A stretch of 64,000 bases of DNA, taken from contig CP065008.1 in NCBI GenBank assembly GCA_016699735.1, positions 1,054,001 to 1,118,000 of the forward strand. Reading direction: 5' to 3'. Each line of letters opens with the position of its first letter. Positions within the stretch are counted from its first letter, which is position 1. The translations under genes were made by a program, and so were the position numbers. The notes under the pieces were generated by a model. The model was not told where the DNA came from, ran no database searches, and saw only the letters and a program-made list of their open reading frames with translations. This DNA comes from Alphaproteobacteria bacterium. Lineage in GTDB: Bacteria > Pseudomonadota > Alphaproteobacteria > Micavibrionales > Micavibrionaceae. Positions 8,397-18,090 of this stretch are shown here, in pieces.

Positions 8397-10352
8397 ATGC
8401 AGGCAGACAAACTATGGAAGCAGAGCATAAGCGTCGCCTTATGCGCTTTGCTCATTTTAAACGTCCTGTTGCCCGCCGGAAAGGCATCGGGCGGTATTCC
8501 TGTGCCAGCCGTGAAGCCCTCATACGCCGACTTCCTGAAAATCAAGGCCACAGAAGACTCCGGGCAGCAGGTCAAGCTTGAGCCTGAATTTATGGGCATA
8601 AACAATAAGATAATAACCCTTCTTCAACTTCCCGGAATCGATCTTGACAAAAAGGCGGGCGCAAAATCCCCCCTCTCGGCCGAAAACGCAATCCTCTATA
8701 AAGAGATTTTCAGGCTTCAATCCTACGGAAACATGAAGGAGGCGGACGCCAAAATCGCCAGACTGACCGATAAACGCCTGTATTCCGATGTTTTGTTCCA
8801 GCGTTATATGCACCCCACGGCCTATAAAACCACCTTCGCCGAACTCGATGACTGGTTGACCCGCTTCCCGGATCATCCCGGCGCAGAACGGATTCACAAA
8901 CTGGCCGTCAGCCGCAGGCCGGAGGGTCATAAAGGGGGCTGGGCCAACCTCAAATTCCGCTCCGAAGTCCCGGAGATTCATGAACCGAAAATGGCCACGC
9001 CCAAAACCTACGTCAGCAACAAGGCCCGCACGCCCGAGCAAAGCCAGAATATTCGCGCCTTAAGTGTAAAGGTCAGAAGCCTCGTGAGCGAGGGCGAACC
9101 CGGTCTCGCGCAGGAAACCCTCTACACTGCCGAGGCCGTCCAGCATATGGACGAGGCCGAGCGCGACGCCCTGAAGGCCGAAATCGCGCTGGGCTATCTT
9201 TACGATGGCCAGACCGCCCGCGCACTCGACCTGTCCAGGGAAAGCGTCCGCCGGTCCGGGGAAGCCGTGCCGCTGGCGTCTTGGGTCGCGGGCCTCGGCC
9301 TCTGGCTGAAAAAGGATTACGCCAACGCCGCCATATATTTCGAGAAGGCCGGAACATCGCCCTACGCCTCGCCGTGGCTGGCCTCCGGCGGCTCCTACTG
9401 GGCGGCACGGTCACATATGCGCGCCAAAAACGTAAAGGACGTCAGCCGCTGGTACCGCGAGGCCGCCAAACACACCCGCACCTTCTATGGCCTCTTGGCC
9501 CTGCGCGCCTTGGGGCAGGATGTCCGCCTCAACTGGGAAAATGCAGCCTATACCCCCGCAGACGAGCAAAAACTTCTGGACACCGTCGAGGGCCGCCGCG
9601 CCATGGCACTGGTCGCCGCCGGACAGTATGATCTGGCCGAACGCGAATTGCTGCATTTCGATTTTGCTGCCAACCCCTCCATGCGCCCGGTCGTTCTGGC
9701 CTATGCCGGTCATGTCGGCCTCTCCGAAGTGGCCCTGCGTCTGGGCAGTATGCTCGATGCCCCCGGTGGCAAACTCTATGACGCCGCCCTTTATCCCGTC
9801 CTGCCGTGGGAGCCTGAAGGCGGTTACGAACTCGACCCCGCGCTGGTCCACGCCATCGTCCGTCAGGAATCCCGCTTCGACCCGCAGGCGAGAAGCCCGA
9901 GCGGCGCCTCCGGCCTGATGCAGATTATGCCCGATACCGCCCGCCACGTTCTCCGTTCATCCGCCATGACCGATGAGGGCGTCGAAACGCTCCTCAGCCG
10001 CCCTGGGGAAAACCTGACCATCGGCCAAGCCTACATGAAGGAACTGCTGGCCGATAAAAACGTCAACGGCGATGTGATCTCGATGCTGGCTGCTTACAAC
10101 GCCGGCCCCGGAAACCTCGCCCGCTGGAAAAAGAAATTCGGCCCCGTCACCGACCCGCTCCTGTTCGTGGAGATGATCCCCGTCTCCGAAACCCGCACGT
10201 ATGTCAAGCGCGTGATGGCGAATTACTGGATCTACAGCCTCCGCGGCGGGCAGGGCGTCCGCACCCTCGAAGCCCTCTCCTCCGGCCAATCCCCGCGCTA
10301 CGCCTTCGCCCCCGAAGACGAAAAAGCCTTCAAACTCGCCGCGAACCAGTAA
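8397..10352 (+). CDS. Periplasmic soluble lytic transglycosylase (SLT domain)
   Basis: Cleaves the MurNAc-GlcNAc bond of peptidoglycan to give 1,6-anhydro ends. Residues 1-31 form a signal peptide with hydrophobic core SVALCALLILNVLL. The middle is a helical superhelix like the U-domain of Slt70. The catalytic module begins near 480 with LVHAIVRQESRFDPQARS, where Glu491 is the expected general acid, followed by SGASGLMQIMPDTA and AYNAGPGN. The full length of 651 residues fits the Slt70 class. The ATG at 8397 has no clear ribosome binding site but gives a proper signal peptide. It is followed by a separately promoted hypothetical gene. Confidence 0.92.
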   Translation: MQADKLWKQSISVALCALLILNVLLPAGKASGGIPVPAVKPSYADFLKIKATEDSGQQVKLEPEFMGINNKIITLLQLPGIDLDKKAGAKSPLSAENAILYKEIFRLQSYGNMKEADAKIARLTDKRLYSDVLFQRYMHPTAYKTTFAELDDWLTRFPDHPGAERIHKLAVSRRPEGHKGGWANLKFRSEVPEIHEPKMATPKTYVSNKARTPEQSQNIRALSVKVRSLVSEGEPGLAQETLYTAEAVQHMDEAERDALKAEIALGYLYDGQTARALDLSRESVRRSGEAVPLASWVAGLGLWLKKDYANAAIYFEKAGTSPYASPWLASGGSYWAARSHMRAKNVKDVSRWYREAAKHTRTFYGLLALRALGQDVRLNWENAAYTPADEQKLLDTVEGRRAMALVAAGQYDLAERELLHFDFAANPSMRPVVLAYAGHVGLSEVALRLGSMLDAPGGKLYDAALYPVLPWEPEGGYELDPALVHAIVRQESRFDPQARSPSGASGLMQIMPDTARHVLRSSAMTDEGVETLLSRPGENLTIGQAYMKELLADKNVNGDVISMLAAYNAGPGNLARWKKKFGPVTDPLLFVEMIPVSETRTYVKRVMANYWIYSLRGGQGVRTLEALSSGQSPRYAFAPEDEKAFKLAANQ

Positions 10353-10370
10353 AGCTTAAGCACAAAATTA

Positions 10371-10400
10371 TTGACAAATCGCCCACTTTTGTAATCTAAT
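10371..10400 (+). promoter_or_regulatory. Sigma-70-like promoter of the following hypothetical gene
   Basis: A perfect -35 TTGACA (10371-10376) is followed after 18 bases by TCTAAT (10395-10400). The predicted start of transcription is near 10407, leaving about 33 bases of leader before the TTG start codon at 10440. Confidence 0.55.
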
Positions 10401-10439
10401 GAACGCTTGTTACTAAATTACAAAAACAGGAGAAAAGCC

Positions 10440-11018
10440 TTGGGAAGGAACGAAGGCGATACGTCGGCATCCAGCGACAGGGAATTTCAGTCGGCCGCCT
10501 CTCCAGCCGCTTACAGATCACTTTCAGAATTTGAAGCTCTTTCAACCGGGCAATACGCAGACTGGCTCAGGCAGGAATGCTCCTTGCTGAATAGCGAAAA
10601 GGGAAACGGTTTCGTTCTTGGCTGCATAGGACTTTTAGTGACCGATAGACAGGCATCAGACTATTGTAATTCGGCGGCGATTGGTCGCCTTTATCAACGC
10701 CTGTCAGAACCACAAAAATCGAACCTTCTTGAGGCGCTGTTGACAGTGAAGAATGAAACCATCGACGATCCAAAAGCTCATGAAAAAATGCCGGGGCGCT
10801 GGTGGTCTCTGAATGACAGCCTAAATTATGCGATTCAGGACATCATGCTGCAGCAAGAAAATGCAGCCGATTTAGAAGCGCTTCGCACAAAAATAGAGGA
10901 GTCCGTGCCAAATGCGGACCCAAAAATGCAAGGTGAGGTTTTTGCACAACTTGATATGAGAATAAAAGCCCTGAAGCGGGCGGAAACCCGCGTCAATCCA
11001 AACGCTCTGACAAAATAG
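10440..11018 (+). CDS. Hypothetical protein, mostly helical
   Basis: I do not recognise this 192-residue protein. The start is taken as TTG at 10440 because AGGAG at 10428-10432 lies 7 bases upstream. The in-frame TTG at 10407 has no such site and falls at the predicted transcription start. The product has no signal peptide or membrane helix, and the C-terminal half (about 110-180) is helical and charged with coiled-coil tendency. Codon use is less GC-rich than in the transglycosylase gene before it. It has its own promoter, so it is likely an independent accessory gene. Confidence 0.6.
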   Translation: MGRNEGDTSASSDREFQSAASPAAYRSLSEFEALSTGQYADWLRQECSLLNSEKGNGFVLGCIGLLVTDRQASDYCNSAAIGRLYQRLSEPQKSNLLEALLTVKNETIDDPKAHEKMPGRWWSLNDSLNYAIQDIMLQQENAADLEALRTKIEESVPNADPKMQGEVFAQLDMRIKALKRAETRVNPNALTK

Positions 11019-11166
11019 CGGAGCCTAAAGCTGGATGGTACCGCATATCTGTTTGTCTACACGGAATTCCTCTTTAGCGGCAAGGGCAACAAAGCCCTAA
11101 AACCCTCCGCGAACCATTAAGACCCTTACTGTTCTTGCTACGTGCAACTTGCATTTCCCCAAAGTT

Positions 11167-11186
11167 ACCCCCGCGAAGGCGGGGGT
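11167..11186. repeat. R3 palindrome copy
   Basis: ACCCCCGCGAAGGCGGGGGT is a near-perfect palindrome with a short centre, one of many dispersed copies in this window of the R3 family (core ATTCCGGCCTTCGCCGGAAT or CCCCGGCGCAGGCCGGGG). It lies in the 193-base gap between two convergent genes and could form a hairpin in both transcripts. Confidence 0.7.
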
Positions 11187-11211
11187 CTAGGTCACGACAG
11201 CCAGAAACACT

Positions 11212-11931
11212 TCAAACAGGCGTCGAGCCAGTAGCACTCTGACAGAACTCTCGAATGATCTGCAGAGACTTCTCAGGATTCGTCTGCAGGAAAAAATGCG
11301 TCCCATCGACCACCCAAATGAAAAGCGCGGGATTAAGCGTTCTTAAATCGGTCGTAGATCGCTTGGAAACCAGAAGATCGCCTCTGACCCTCAACTGGCC
11401 GAAAGGGATATCCGTCCTGATCGAAGGCAGATTTTTCGCCCCATGCAGCAGGCGTATACGGTCCTTTAAAACCTCCGGCGGAATGGACCGCACAACGTCA
11501 AGATACAAATCGAAAACGGAAAGCGGCATCTTGTTCGTCAAAAAAAACAGCCGGACAAGCAACGGGTTCGTAGAAAAAATCTTGATCAGCGAAGCCGGGA
11601 CAAAACGCGCCAGATTGAGCAAGAGCGGGCAGGGCGCTCGGGCAAATCCCGCAAAAAACAAAATTCCGGCGATCTGGAGTTTACCGCGTTCTAGAAGGCG
11701 CAACGCCACAAGACTGGAAAACGACTCGGCGATCAGAATGACGGCCTCTCCTTGGGGGATTACCGCCTCGGCTTGCTCAGCTAATTGATTGAGGTCTGCA
11801 GGAACATCCTGATAATGAACCACAAGAAAACTTGCGGGATCGTCAGTGCAAGCTAAAAGCGGCGCAAAAAGCCGCCCCGTCCCGTCCAGACCGGGCAAAA
11901 GAACGATTTGATAATCCTTAAGCCCTGTCAA
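11212..11931 (-). CDS. Alpha/beta-hydrolase-fold protein
   Basis: 239 residues with the usual order of a small alpha/beta hydrolase: oxyanion region LLPGLDGTGRLF (11-22), a nucleophile elbow AESFSS with Ser70 in the place of GxSxG, and a C-terminal DGTHFF supplying the likely catalytic His. No signal peptide. The elbow lacks both glycines of the classical motif, a variant seen in a subfamily of small hydrolases with GLDGTG near the N-terminus. The substrate cannot be read from sequence. The gene is flanked on both sides by R3 repeat copies and shares no operon with its neighbours. Confidence 0.75.
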   Translation of the reverse strand: MTGLKDYQIVLLPGLDGTGRLFAPLLACTDDPASFLVVHYQDVPADLNQLAEQAEAVIPQGEAVILIAESFSSLVALRLLERGKLQIAGILFFAGFARAPCPLLLNLARFVPASLIKIFSTNPLLVRLFFLTNKMPLSVFDLYLDVVRSIPPEVLKDRIRLLHGAKNLPSIRTDIPFGQLRVRGDLLVSKRSTTDLRTLNPALFIWVVDGTHFFLQTNPEKSLQIIREFCQSATGSTPV

Positions 11932-11962
11932 AAAATCCTCTCATGTTGTCCCGCCTTCCCAT

Positions 11963-12107
11963 TGTCACCCCCGCGAAAGTGGGGGTCCAGTAAAAAAAAC
12001 GACAGGGATAAGTAGAGGGAAACAGAGATCAGTAGCGCGGAAATCTCTGTCTATCTCTGTTTATCTCTGTAGTTCAAAAACTGGATTCCCGCATTCGCGG
12101 GAATGAC
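11963..12107. repeat. Repeat cluster, part 1: R3, R2 hairpin, R3
   Basis: Three elements follow each other. An R3 copy at 11963-11990 (CCCCCGCGAAAGTGGGGG). An imperfect long hairpin of the R2 family at about 12006-12075, with AAACAGAGA on the left and CTCTGTTTATCTCTGTAG on the right; it closely resembles the element at 33693-33776. A second R3 copy at 12083-12107 (ATTCCCGCATTCGCGGGAAT). No open frame with a ribosome binding site is present. Confidence 0.75.
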
Positions 12108-12133
12108 AAAAAAGCCTCTCAGGTCAACCGCCC

Positions 12134-12208
12134 GCTTGGCGTCTTCGCGATTCAAATGAACCCTTCGTGCTTTTAGCTTTGAATCGCAAAGCCTCTAAGA
12201 CTCAAAGC
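12134..12208. repeat. R1 repeat, inverted pair
   Basis: A forward R1 copy (core CTTCGCGATTCAAA, 12134-12155) is followed by a copy in the opposite orientation (TTTGAATCGCAAAG onward, 12176-12208). The right copy runs into GCGTTCCGAGCCGACGG, which recurs as GCGTTATGAGCAAACGG at 33050, so the two loci share a composite unit rather than only a core. Confidence 0.7.
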
Positions 12209-12249
12209 GTTCCGAGCCGACGGTCTCTGTGTTTATTCCTTTACATTTT

Positions 12250-12404
12250 CCCTCTCCCCGTTTGCGGGGAGAGGGACCAAGGGAGAGGGGGTAAAAACCA
12301 ACACATGATTCCCGCTTTCGCAAGAAAGACAAAAGAATCGCAGGACGCGTTGTGATCGTTGTGTTTAAAAAAACTCTGCGTTCTCTGCGTCTCTGCGGTA
12401 AAAA
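12250..12404. repeat. Repeat cluster, part 2: R4, degenerate R3, R2b
   Basis: R4 at 12250-12292 is a hairpin of CCCTCTCCCC and GGGGAGAGGG followed by another GGGAGAGGGGG. A decayed R3 copy lies at 12306-12331. R2b at 12347-12404 begins GCGTTGTGATCGTTGTG and ends TCTGCGTCTCTGCGGT. The same R2b unit appears at 33822 and 49144. Together with part 1 these fill the 517-base gap between the hydrolase gene and hisN. Confidence 0.7.
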
Positions 12405-12448
12405 GCCCTACGCCCTTGCTTCTTGTAACTGCCCTCTTGTAACTTCCC

Positions 12449-13210
12449 TTAACTGACCAACCTCAAAACCCCCTCCAGCAGCGCCGGATCGCCCACAGCA
12501 ATCACCTCCTTGCCCGAGGAAAGCCCAAGCTCGTTCCCCTGCCAGTCGCGCATGATTCCGCCCGCACCCTCGATGATCGGGATATGCGCCAGAAAATCAT
12601 AGGGTTTCAAATCCGCCTCGATCACAAGGTCCAGATGCCCCGACGCCAGCAGCCCATAGGCGATGCAATCCCCGCCCCAGGTAATGAAATAAACCTCGTT
12701 CTTCCATTTCTTGATGAAATCCGGCTCCCGGTGAAAAAACATCGCCGGGCTGGTGCTCGAACACCGCGCCTGCTTGAGCGTGGGGCACCGCCGCACCGTG
12801 CAGACCTTCCCATTATGCAAAGTCTCCTCGCCCTTAACGCCCACCCAGCGGTCTTTCACAATCGGCTGGTCGATGACGCCGACAACCGCCTCATCCCCTT
12901 CACAAAGAGCAATCAAAGTCCCGAACGTCGCCCGCCCGGAAATAAACGGCTTCGTCCCGTCGATCGGGTCGATCACCCACGTCAGGCCGCTTTCGCTCTT
13001 TTTAACGCCGAACTCCTCCCCGAACACGCCGTCCCCCGGCCTTTCCTCGGCGAGAATATCGCGGATTCGCATTTCCACCGCACGGTCCGCCGCCGTCACC
13101 GGGCTTTCGTCCGCCTTCGTCTCGCTGGTCTCAATCGCCCGGAAATAGGGGCGGATGATCTCTCCCGCCGCGTCCGCTAATCTGTTGGCAAGCGCCCGAA
13201 ATTCCTGCAT
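12449..13210 (-). CDS. hisN: Inositol-monophosphatase-family protein, probably histidinol-phosphatase HisN
   Basis: Mg-dependent phosphatase of 253 residues. The metal site shows GEEFG (Glu65/Glu66), the signature DPIDGTKPFISG (81-92) and a C-terminal Asp in DLKPYDFLA. The TKPFISG continuation with FGTLIALCEG, and WGGDCIAYGLLASGHLDLV, match the HisN type (histidinol phosphate to histidinol, eighth step of histidine synthesis) better than general inositol monophosphatases, whose signature reads DGTxNF. The start ATG at 13210 has AGAAGG upstream. No other his gene is nearby. Assignment to HisN rather than another IMPase is inferred from motif style. Confidence 0.82.
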   Translation of the reverse strand: MQEFRALANRLADAAGEIIRPYFRAIETSETKADESPVTAADRAVEMRIRDILAEERPGDGVFGEEFGVKKSESGLTWVIDPIDGTKPFISGRATFGTLIALCEGDEAVVGVIDQPIVKDRWVGVKGEETLHNGKVCTVRRCPTLKQARCSSTSPAMFFHREPDFIKKWKNEVYFITWGGDCIAYGLLASGHLDLVIEADLKPYDFLAHIPIIEGAGGIMRDWQGNELGLSSGKEVIAVGDPALLEGVLRLVS

Positions 13211-13272
13211 ATATATAAACCTTCTGAAGGCGTATGAACGTATTGGGTTGAGTAAAGAATAGAGCGAAGAAA

Positions 13273-15960
13273 ATGAAAACAGTCAACGATATCCGCACCG
13301 AGTTTCTGGGATTCTTCAAAAAGAACGGCCATGAGATTGTGGCCTCCTCGCCCCTCGTGCCGCACAACGACCCGACCCTGATGTTTGCCAACTCCGGCAT
13401 GGTGCAGTTTAAAAACGTCTTCCTCGGCGCCGAACACCGCGATTACAAACGCGCCACCACCGCCCAGAAATGCGTGCGCGCCGGAGGCAAGCACAACGAT
13501 CTGGATAATGTCGGCTATACCGCCCGCCACCACACCTTTTTCGAAATGCTCGGCAACTTCTCCTTCGGCGACTATTTCAAGGAAGAAGCCATATCCTTCG
13601 CATGGGAACTCGTCACCAAAAACTTCGGAATGCCGAAGGATAAACTGCTGGTCACCGTGCACACCAGCGACGAGGACGCCGCGAAACTCTGGAAAAAAAT
13701 CGCGGGCTTGTCGGACGATAAAATCATCCGCATCCCCACCGACGCGAATTTCTGGATGATGGGCGATACCGGCCCCTGCGGCCCGTGTTCTGAGATTTTC
13801 TTCGATCAGGGCGACAAGCTCTTCGGCGGCCCGCCGGGATCAAAGGACGAAGACGGCGACCGCTATCTGGAGTTCTGGAACAACGTTTTCATGCAGTTCG
13901 AGCAGGAGCCGGACGGTAAAGGCGGTTATAACAGAAAGCCCCTTCCAAAACCTTCTATCGACACAGGTCTGGGTCTGGAGCGCACGGCGGCCCTCATGCA
14001 GGGCAAAACCACCAACTACGCCATCGACCTCCTGCGCGATATCATTGAACACAGCGCGGATTTAACGGGCGTGGACCCGGACGGGGATCAGGCGCCCTCC
14101 CACCGCGTCATCGCCGACCATCTGCGCGCCTCCGCCTTCCTGATGGCCGATGGCGTCATGCCCTCGAACGAGGGGCGTGGCTACGTTCTCCGCCGCATCA
14201 TGCGCCGCGGGATGCGCCACGCGCACCTTCTGGGCGCGAAGGAGCCCCTGATGCACCGCTTGGTTCCGACCCTGATCGCCAAAATGGGCGAGGCCTACCC
14301 CGAACTCAAACGTGCCGAGGCGCTGATCGTGCAGAGCCTCTCCAGCGAAGAGTCCCGCTTCAAGGTCACCCTCGACCGCGGCCTGAAAATGCTGGATGAG
14401 GAAACCGCAAAACTCGCCGCCGGAAAAAAATTCCCCGGCGAAGTGGCCTTCAAACTTTACGACACCTACGGCTTCCCGCTCGACCTGACGCAGGACGCGC
14501 TGAAAGCCAAAAACATTACGGTCGATGTCGCCGCCTTCGAAACCGCGATGAACGAGCAGAAGGCCCGCGCCCGCGCCGCCTGGGCGGGGACGGGTGAGCA
14601 GGCGACCGAAAAACTCTGGTTTGAAATCCTCGACGAAGTCGGCCCGACGGAGTTTTTAAGGGATGTTAAAGATCAATATGGTAACCACAGCGCACAATCA
14701 ATAATTGTCGCGATAGTCAAAGATGGCCAAAAAGTAAGCAGTCTCGAAATGGGAGATATGGCATACATCATTACTAAACAAACTCCTTTTTATGCTGAAT
14801 CTGGAGGTCAGGTTGGTGACGCTGGCTTCATAAATAAAGAAGACTCAAATTTGCAGATATTTACCGTTCATACTACTGAGAAAAAGGTTGGCGGAATACA
14901 CGCCCACTATGGTCAAGCGGCTTGGCCATTAAAAACAGGTGATGCAGTAAAACTCACGATCAATGGGTATGAACGCACGGCAATAGAAGCAAACCACTCT
15001 GCAACACATTTATTGCATGAATCTTTAAGAAGAGTTTTAGGCGAACATGTTACTCAAAAGGGCAGCTTACAAGACAGCTACAAAACTCGGTTTGATATTA
15101 GTCATCCAAAAGGCATGACTTCTGAAGAAATAGAAAAAGTAGAACAAATTATTAATGATCAAATCCGCGCCAACACGCCCGTCGAAACCCGCGTGATGCC
15201 ACTGGAAGATGCCCGCGCAACGGGCGCGATGGCCCTGTTCGGCGAAAAATACGCCGACGAGGTGCGTGTGGTGACGATGGGCACAAAGAAGGCGGGCGCG
15301 AACAAACCTTTCTCCGTCGAACTCTGCGGCGGTACACACGTCAAACGAACGGGGGATATCGGCCTTCTGAAAATCATCTCCGAAAGCGCCCTTTCATCCG
15401 GCATCCGCCGCGTCGAGGCGCTCACGGGCGCCAACGCTCTGCGTTATTTCGAGCAGCAGGACCAAACGCTGCAACAGGTCGCTGGTGCCCTGAAAGCCAG
15501 CCCCGCCGAAGTACTGGAGCGCGTGAAAACCCTCTCCGATGAAAAACGCAAACTGGAAAGGGAAGTCTCAGACCTCCGCCGCCAGCTCTCAATGGCTGGA
15601 CCGGCAACGGCGTCAGACGGAGCAGGGGACGTGCGCGACATCGGCGGCATCAAATTCACGGGCCGCGTCCTGAAGGACTTTCCCGCCAAGGATCTCAAAC
15701 CCATGGCCGACGACCTCAAGAAAAAACTCGGCTCCGGCGTGATCGTGCTGGTAGCCACATCCGAAGGCAAAGCCTCCATCGTCGTCGGCGTCACGGATGA
15801 TCTGACCAAAAAGGTCAGCGCCGTGGAACTCGTGAAAATCGGCGCGGAGGCTCTGGGTGGTTCCGGCGGCGGCGGCCGCCCCGACATGGCCCAGGCCGGC
15901 GGCCCGAACACCGAAGCCGCCAACGACGCCGTGAAAGCCATCGAAAAATCTCTGGCTTAA
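13273..15960 (+). CDS. alaS: Alanyl-tRNA synthetase
   Basis: Full-length class II enzyme of 895 residues that charges tRNA-Ala and edits mischarged Ser and Gly. The catalytic domain is N-terminal ([20 protein letters not shown]). The editing domain carries the metal ligands HSATH (His575, His579) and CGGTH near 684-688, and a glycine-rich C-Ala domain ends the protein. Start ATG at 13273 gives the expected [15 protein letters not shown]. The odd feature is a base-composition switch: codons about 461-631 (14657-15165) are AT-rich with many AAA, ATT, TTA and TCT codons, while both sides are GC-rich. The reading frame stays intact. This suggests a homologous replacement of the linker and first half of the editing domain by DNA from a lower-GC donor. 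Confidence 0.97.
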   Translation: MKTVNDIRTEFLGFFKKNGHEIVASSPLVPHNDPTLMFANSGMVQFKNVFLGAEHRDYKRATTAQKCVRAGGKHNDLDNVGYTARHHTFFEMLGNFSFGDYFKEEAISFAWELVTKNFGMPKDKLLVTVHTSDEDAAKLWKKIAGLSDDKIIRIPTDANFWMMGDTGPCGPCSEIFFDQGDKLFGGPPGSKDEDGDRYLEFWNNVFMQFEQEPDGKGGYNRKPLPKPSIDTGLGLERTAALMQGKTTNYAIDLLRDIIEHSADLTGVDPDGDQAPSHRVIADHLRASAFLMADGVMPSNEGRGYVLRRIMRRGMRHAHLLGAKEPLMHRLVPTLIAKMGEAYPELKRAEALIVQSLSSEESRFKVTLDRGLKMLDEETAKLAAGKKFPGEVAFKLYDTYGFPLDLTQDALKAKNITVDVAAFETAMNEQKARARAAWAGTGEQATEKLWFEILDEVGPTEFLRDVKDQYGNHSAQSIIVAIVKDGQKVSSLEMGDMAYIITKQTPFYAESGGQVGDAGFINKEDSNLQIFTVHTTEKKVGGIHAHYGQAAWPLKTGDAVKLTINGYERTAIEANHSATHLLHESLRRVLGEHVTQKGSLQDSYKTRFDISHPKGMTSEEIEKVEQIINDQIRANTPVETRVMPLEDARATGAMALFGEKYADEVRVVTMGTKKAGANKPFSVELCGGTHVKRTGDIGLLKIISESALSSGIRRVEALTGANALRYFEQQDQTLQQVAGALKASPAEVLERVKTLSDEKRKLEREVSDLRRQLSMAGPATASDGAGDVRDIGGIKFTGRVLKDFPAKDLKPMADDLKKKLGSGVIVLVATSEGKASIVVGVTDDLTKKVSAVELVKIGAEALGGSGGGGRPDMAQAGGPNTEAANDAVKAIEKSLA

Positions 15961-15973
15961 AAGGAAGCTTGAA

Positions 15974-16546
15974 TTAAAGATCGGCGTTATATTCTAAACT
16001 ACGATCAGGATAAAGTTCAGGGGTCCACAAGGCGATCTCCGCCGCGGCCTCTTCCCGGTTCCCCGAGGCATGAATGATATTCCGGATGGAACGTTTTTCC
16101 ATCAGGGCTTGCTCGGATGTATCCTGGCTGTATCGCCCTCGAACAGATTCGGGGTCGGCCGCAGCAGGAATAGTCTTACCGATAATCTCTCTTACGCGCG
16201 CAACCGCGTTATCGCCCTCGACGACCCCGATACGCACGGGACCGGAAGACATATAATCCTTGAGCCACCCCTTGACCATGTGGCCGATGGTGACAGGGTC
16301 GGTCGTGCCTAGATGCTGCTGAGGATCAAGCCCCAGAAACTGTGCATCTTTAAGCATATTTTCGCCGACTTTATTAAACCATACATCACCAAAATTATAA
16401 TGCTGATCTACCTTTTGCGGATGAAGAAATATGCGCGGGGTGATCGCCGACACATAAAGATCGTTCTCCTGGAAGCTTCTAAGAATTTCCTCATCCACGC
16501 CCATCTGGACGGCATCGGGCTTAAAAATGATTAATGTTTTTTCCAT
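15974..16546 (-). CDS. Divergent nucleoside-diphosphate-kinase-like protein with insertion
   Basis: 190 residues. The N-terminus (TLIIFKPDAVQ) and the segment GPVRIGVVEGDNAVARVREIIG match NDK, and the catalytic His is kept as NIIHASG (His159). Compared with the 140-residue Ndk at 19061, there are about 45 extra residues around positions 40-95 where the normal enzyme has its short substrate loop. It could transfer gamma-phosphates between nucleotides, or act on a special substrate. It is the last gene of a five-gene minus-strand run that begins with a RelA/SpoT-like gene. A second, normal NDK gene stands at the other end of this run. Confidence 0.75.
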   Translation of the reverse strand: MEKTLIIFKPDAVQMGVDEEILRSFQENDLYVSAITPRIFLHPQKVDQHYNFGDVWFNKVGENMLKDAQFLGLDPQQHLGTTDPVTIGHMVKGWLKDYMSSGPVRIGVVEGDNAVARVREIIGKTIPAAADPESVRGRYSQDTSEQALMEKRSIRNIIHASGNREEAAAEIALWTPELYPDRSLEYNADL

Positions 16547-16605
16547 ATTCTATCCAATTAAGTGCCATAGGCGTATATTATTTGAAAATAACTGTCAACT
16601 ACGTC

Positions 16606-17271
16606 TTAATGCACAGTCATATGTAGGCCCGCTTCATAATCCGAGCGGTAGGCTTCGATCTCGCTTTCATCAAGTTTGAGCTGAGCTTTCGCATCATTGA
16701 CAAAAGCCTGCCACAATTCCGAAGGCTCCAGTCCGGGAGCACCAAGATCGCTGCCGAAATCAATCATCAGAACTCTTTTTTGGTCATCCACGCGAAAATC
16801 CCGCAGAATACCGCCTGAAACAGGATGAAATCCAAGCGAGGCTATACCGCCAAAAGCCCTCGCAGCTTTGGCCACAACCTCCCCGCCAAAACGCTGATAA
16901 CCTTCTTCCAGCGTATACGGAACAAACTCCTCAAGGACAACGCCATTTCCATGACCAAAGACATGTGGAGACTCGACGCCCTTGGTCGCCAGAGCCTCCC
17001 GCCTTTGCATCCATTCGGTAACCTTCAGGTCGGGTAACATGGTCACGCAGGCTTTAAAAAGACACCGGACGGACTGCCCGCTGGAGTTTTTGACGGAAAA
17101 CGGCATGATATAAGTCTCTCCGCCGCCCCGGACCCAAGGCTGCTCTTCAACCTCCAGAGTTTCATCTTCTGAAACGGACAATCCTTGCGAACGCATAAAA
17201 AGAGTCCGCAGAACGTCTTGTTCCTTGTCTGTATTAAAAAGATTTCGGAGTTCTTTCCTGACTTCGCTCAC
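16606..17271 (-). CDS. Kinase-fold-like protein (degenerate aminoglycoside-phosphotransferase style)
   Basis: 221 residues, start GTG. Several landmarks of the protein-kinase/APH fold appear in order: Lys73 in LFKACV (beta-3 position), a hinge-like VVLEEFVPYTLEEG (111-124), then a catalytic-loop-like stretch GFHPVSGGILRDFRVD (147-162) and a DFG-like MIDFGSDLG (169-177). The HxD motif is not canonical (HPV), so activity is uncertain. No signal peptide or membrane helix is present. The gene is fourth in the run that starts with the RelA/SpoT-like protein and is followed after 59 bases by the NDK-like gene. The fold assignment rests on motif reading only. Confidence 0.5.
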   Translation of the reverse strand: MSEVRKELRNLFNTDKEQDVLRTLFMRSQGLSVSEDETLEVEEQPWVRGGGETYIMPFSVKNSSGQSVRCLFKACVTMLPDLKVTEWMQRREALATKGVESPHVFGHGNGVVLEEFVPYTLEEGYQRFGGEVVAKAARAFGGIASLGFHPVSGGILRDFRVDDQKRVLMIDFGSDLGAPGLEPSELWQAFVNDAKAQLKLDESEIEAYRSDYEAGLHMTVH

Positions 17272-17376
17272 ACAATCACCCGGTAACCACGTAAATTATT
17301 ATTTCATGACAATATAAAACAGAAAGCGGATAAAGATCAAGTTAGGGAGGAAAAGTAAATAACTATAAAGACTTAA

Positions 17377-17637
17377 CTAGATCGGCTTGATCCCGCGCGA
17401 CAGGCAGAAATTCCTGAAATCCGCCTCGCTCACCTTACGGACGTCCGCAGAGTCATTGATCCTCTTGATCACACCGTTATCGAGAATAAAAGACTTCGTG
17501 TCATAATCCCCACGCTCGGCACGAAAGGGAAAGGAATCCTCGCAGGTCAATTTAATGGGGATTTCGCCCAGAATATAATAAAGGACGGAAATCTCCCCCT
17601 CCTCATCGTACTCAAAATCCTGCTCTTCCGAAATCAA
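17377..17637 (-). CDS. Hypothetical small acidic protein
   Basis: 86 residues, not recognised. The predicted start is TTG at 17637 overlapping the TGA of the gene before it, so translation is probably coupled. The N-terminal 17 residues are strongly acidic. There is no membrane segment. It belongs to the five-gene operon 15974-18882. Confidence 0.6.
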   Translation of the reverse strand: MISEEQDFEYDEEGEISVLYYILGEIPIKLTCEDSFPFRAERGDYDTKSFILDNGVIKRINDSADVRKVSEADFRNFCLSRGIKPI

Positions 17638-18065
17638 GGCTGGCTCTCGTCTAAACGCTCACCCCGCACAGTTTGGGGAGCCGCCGCAGCATCCAGCCGA
17701 TCAATATGTCCCTGCAATTGATCGAAAAACTGATTCTCATCATCCATAAAACTGAACGACTGGCTGGAGATCAGATTCATGTTGCCGCGTTCGGTTTTCC
17801 ATGTCCGCGAAGCAAAATCAAAGCGTGCAGCACTATGGGGAATATAATCATCTTCTGTCCATGGCCCATCGGGATTGGCGGCCGGATCGTCGCGCTCCAT
17901 GATGACGCAAAGAAACTCGCTCCTTCCGCTCGTATCGCAGTAAACTCCGTACTTGTTGTAGCTTTCAGCGCCCGTTTCCGGTCCTCCGCTATCCTGATAC
18001 AGACGAATGCTATCGTTGTTTTTAAAAATACCTTTTAAATCTTCAATTTTTAATTTATCAGCCAT
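17634..18065 (-). CDS. Hypothetical protein
   Basis: 143 residues, not recognised. The middle (RLYQDSGGPETGAESYNKYGVYCDTS, followed by FLCVIMERDDP) looks like a beta-rich domain. The C-terminal 30 residues are helical and polar. It starts with ATG 25 bases after the RelA/SpoT-like gene and overlaps the next gene by four bases, so the three were probably inherited and expressed together. Confidence 0.6.
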   Translation of the reverse strand: MADKLKIEDLKGIFKNNDSIRLYQDSGGPETGAESYNKYGVYCDTSGRSEFLCVIMERDDPAANPDGPWTEDDYIPHSAARFDFASRTWKTERGNMNLISSQSFSFMDDENQFFDQLQGHIDRLDAAAAPQTVRGERLDESQP

Positions 18066-18090
18066 AATCCATCATCCTTTAAAAATAGCA

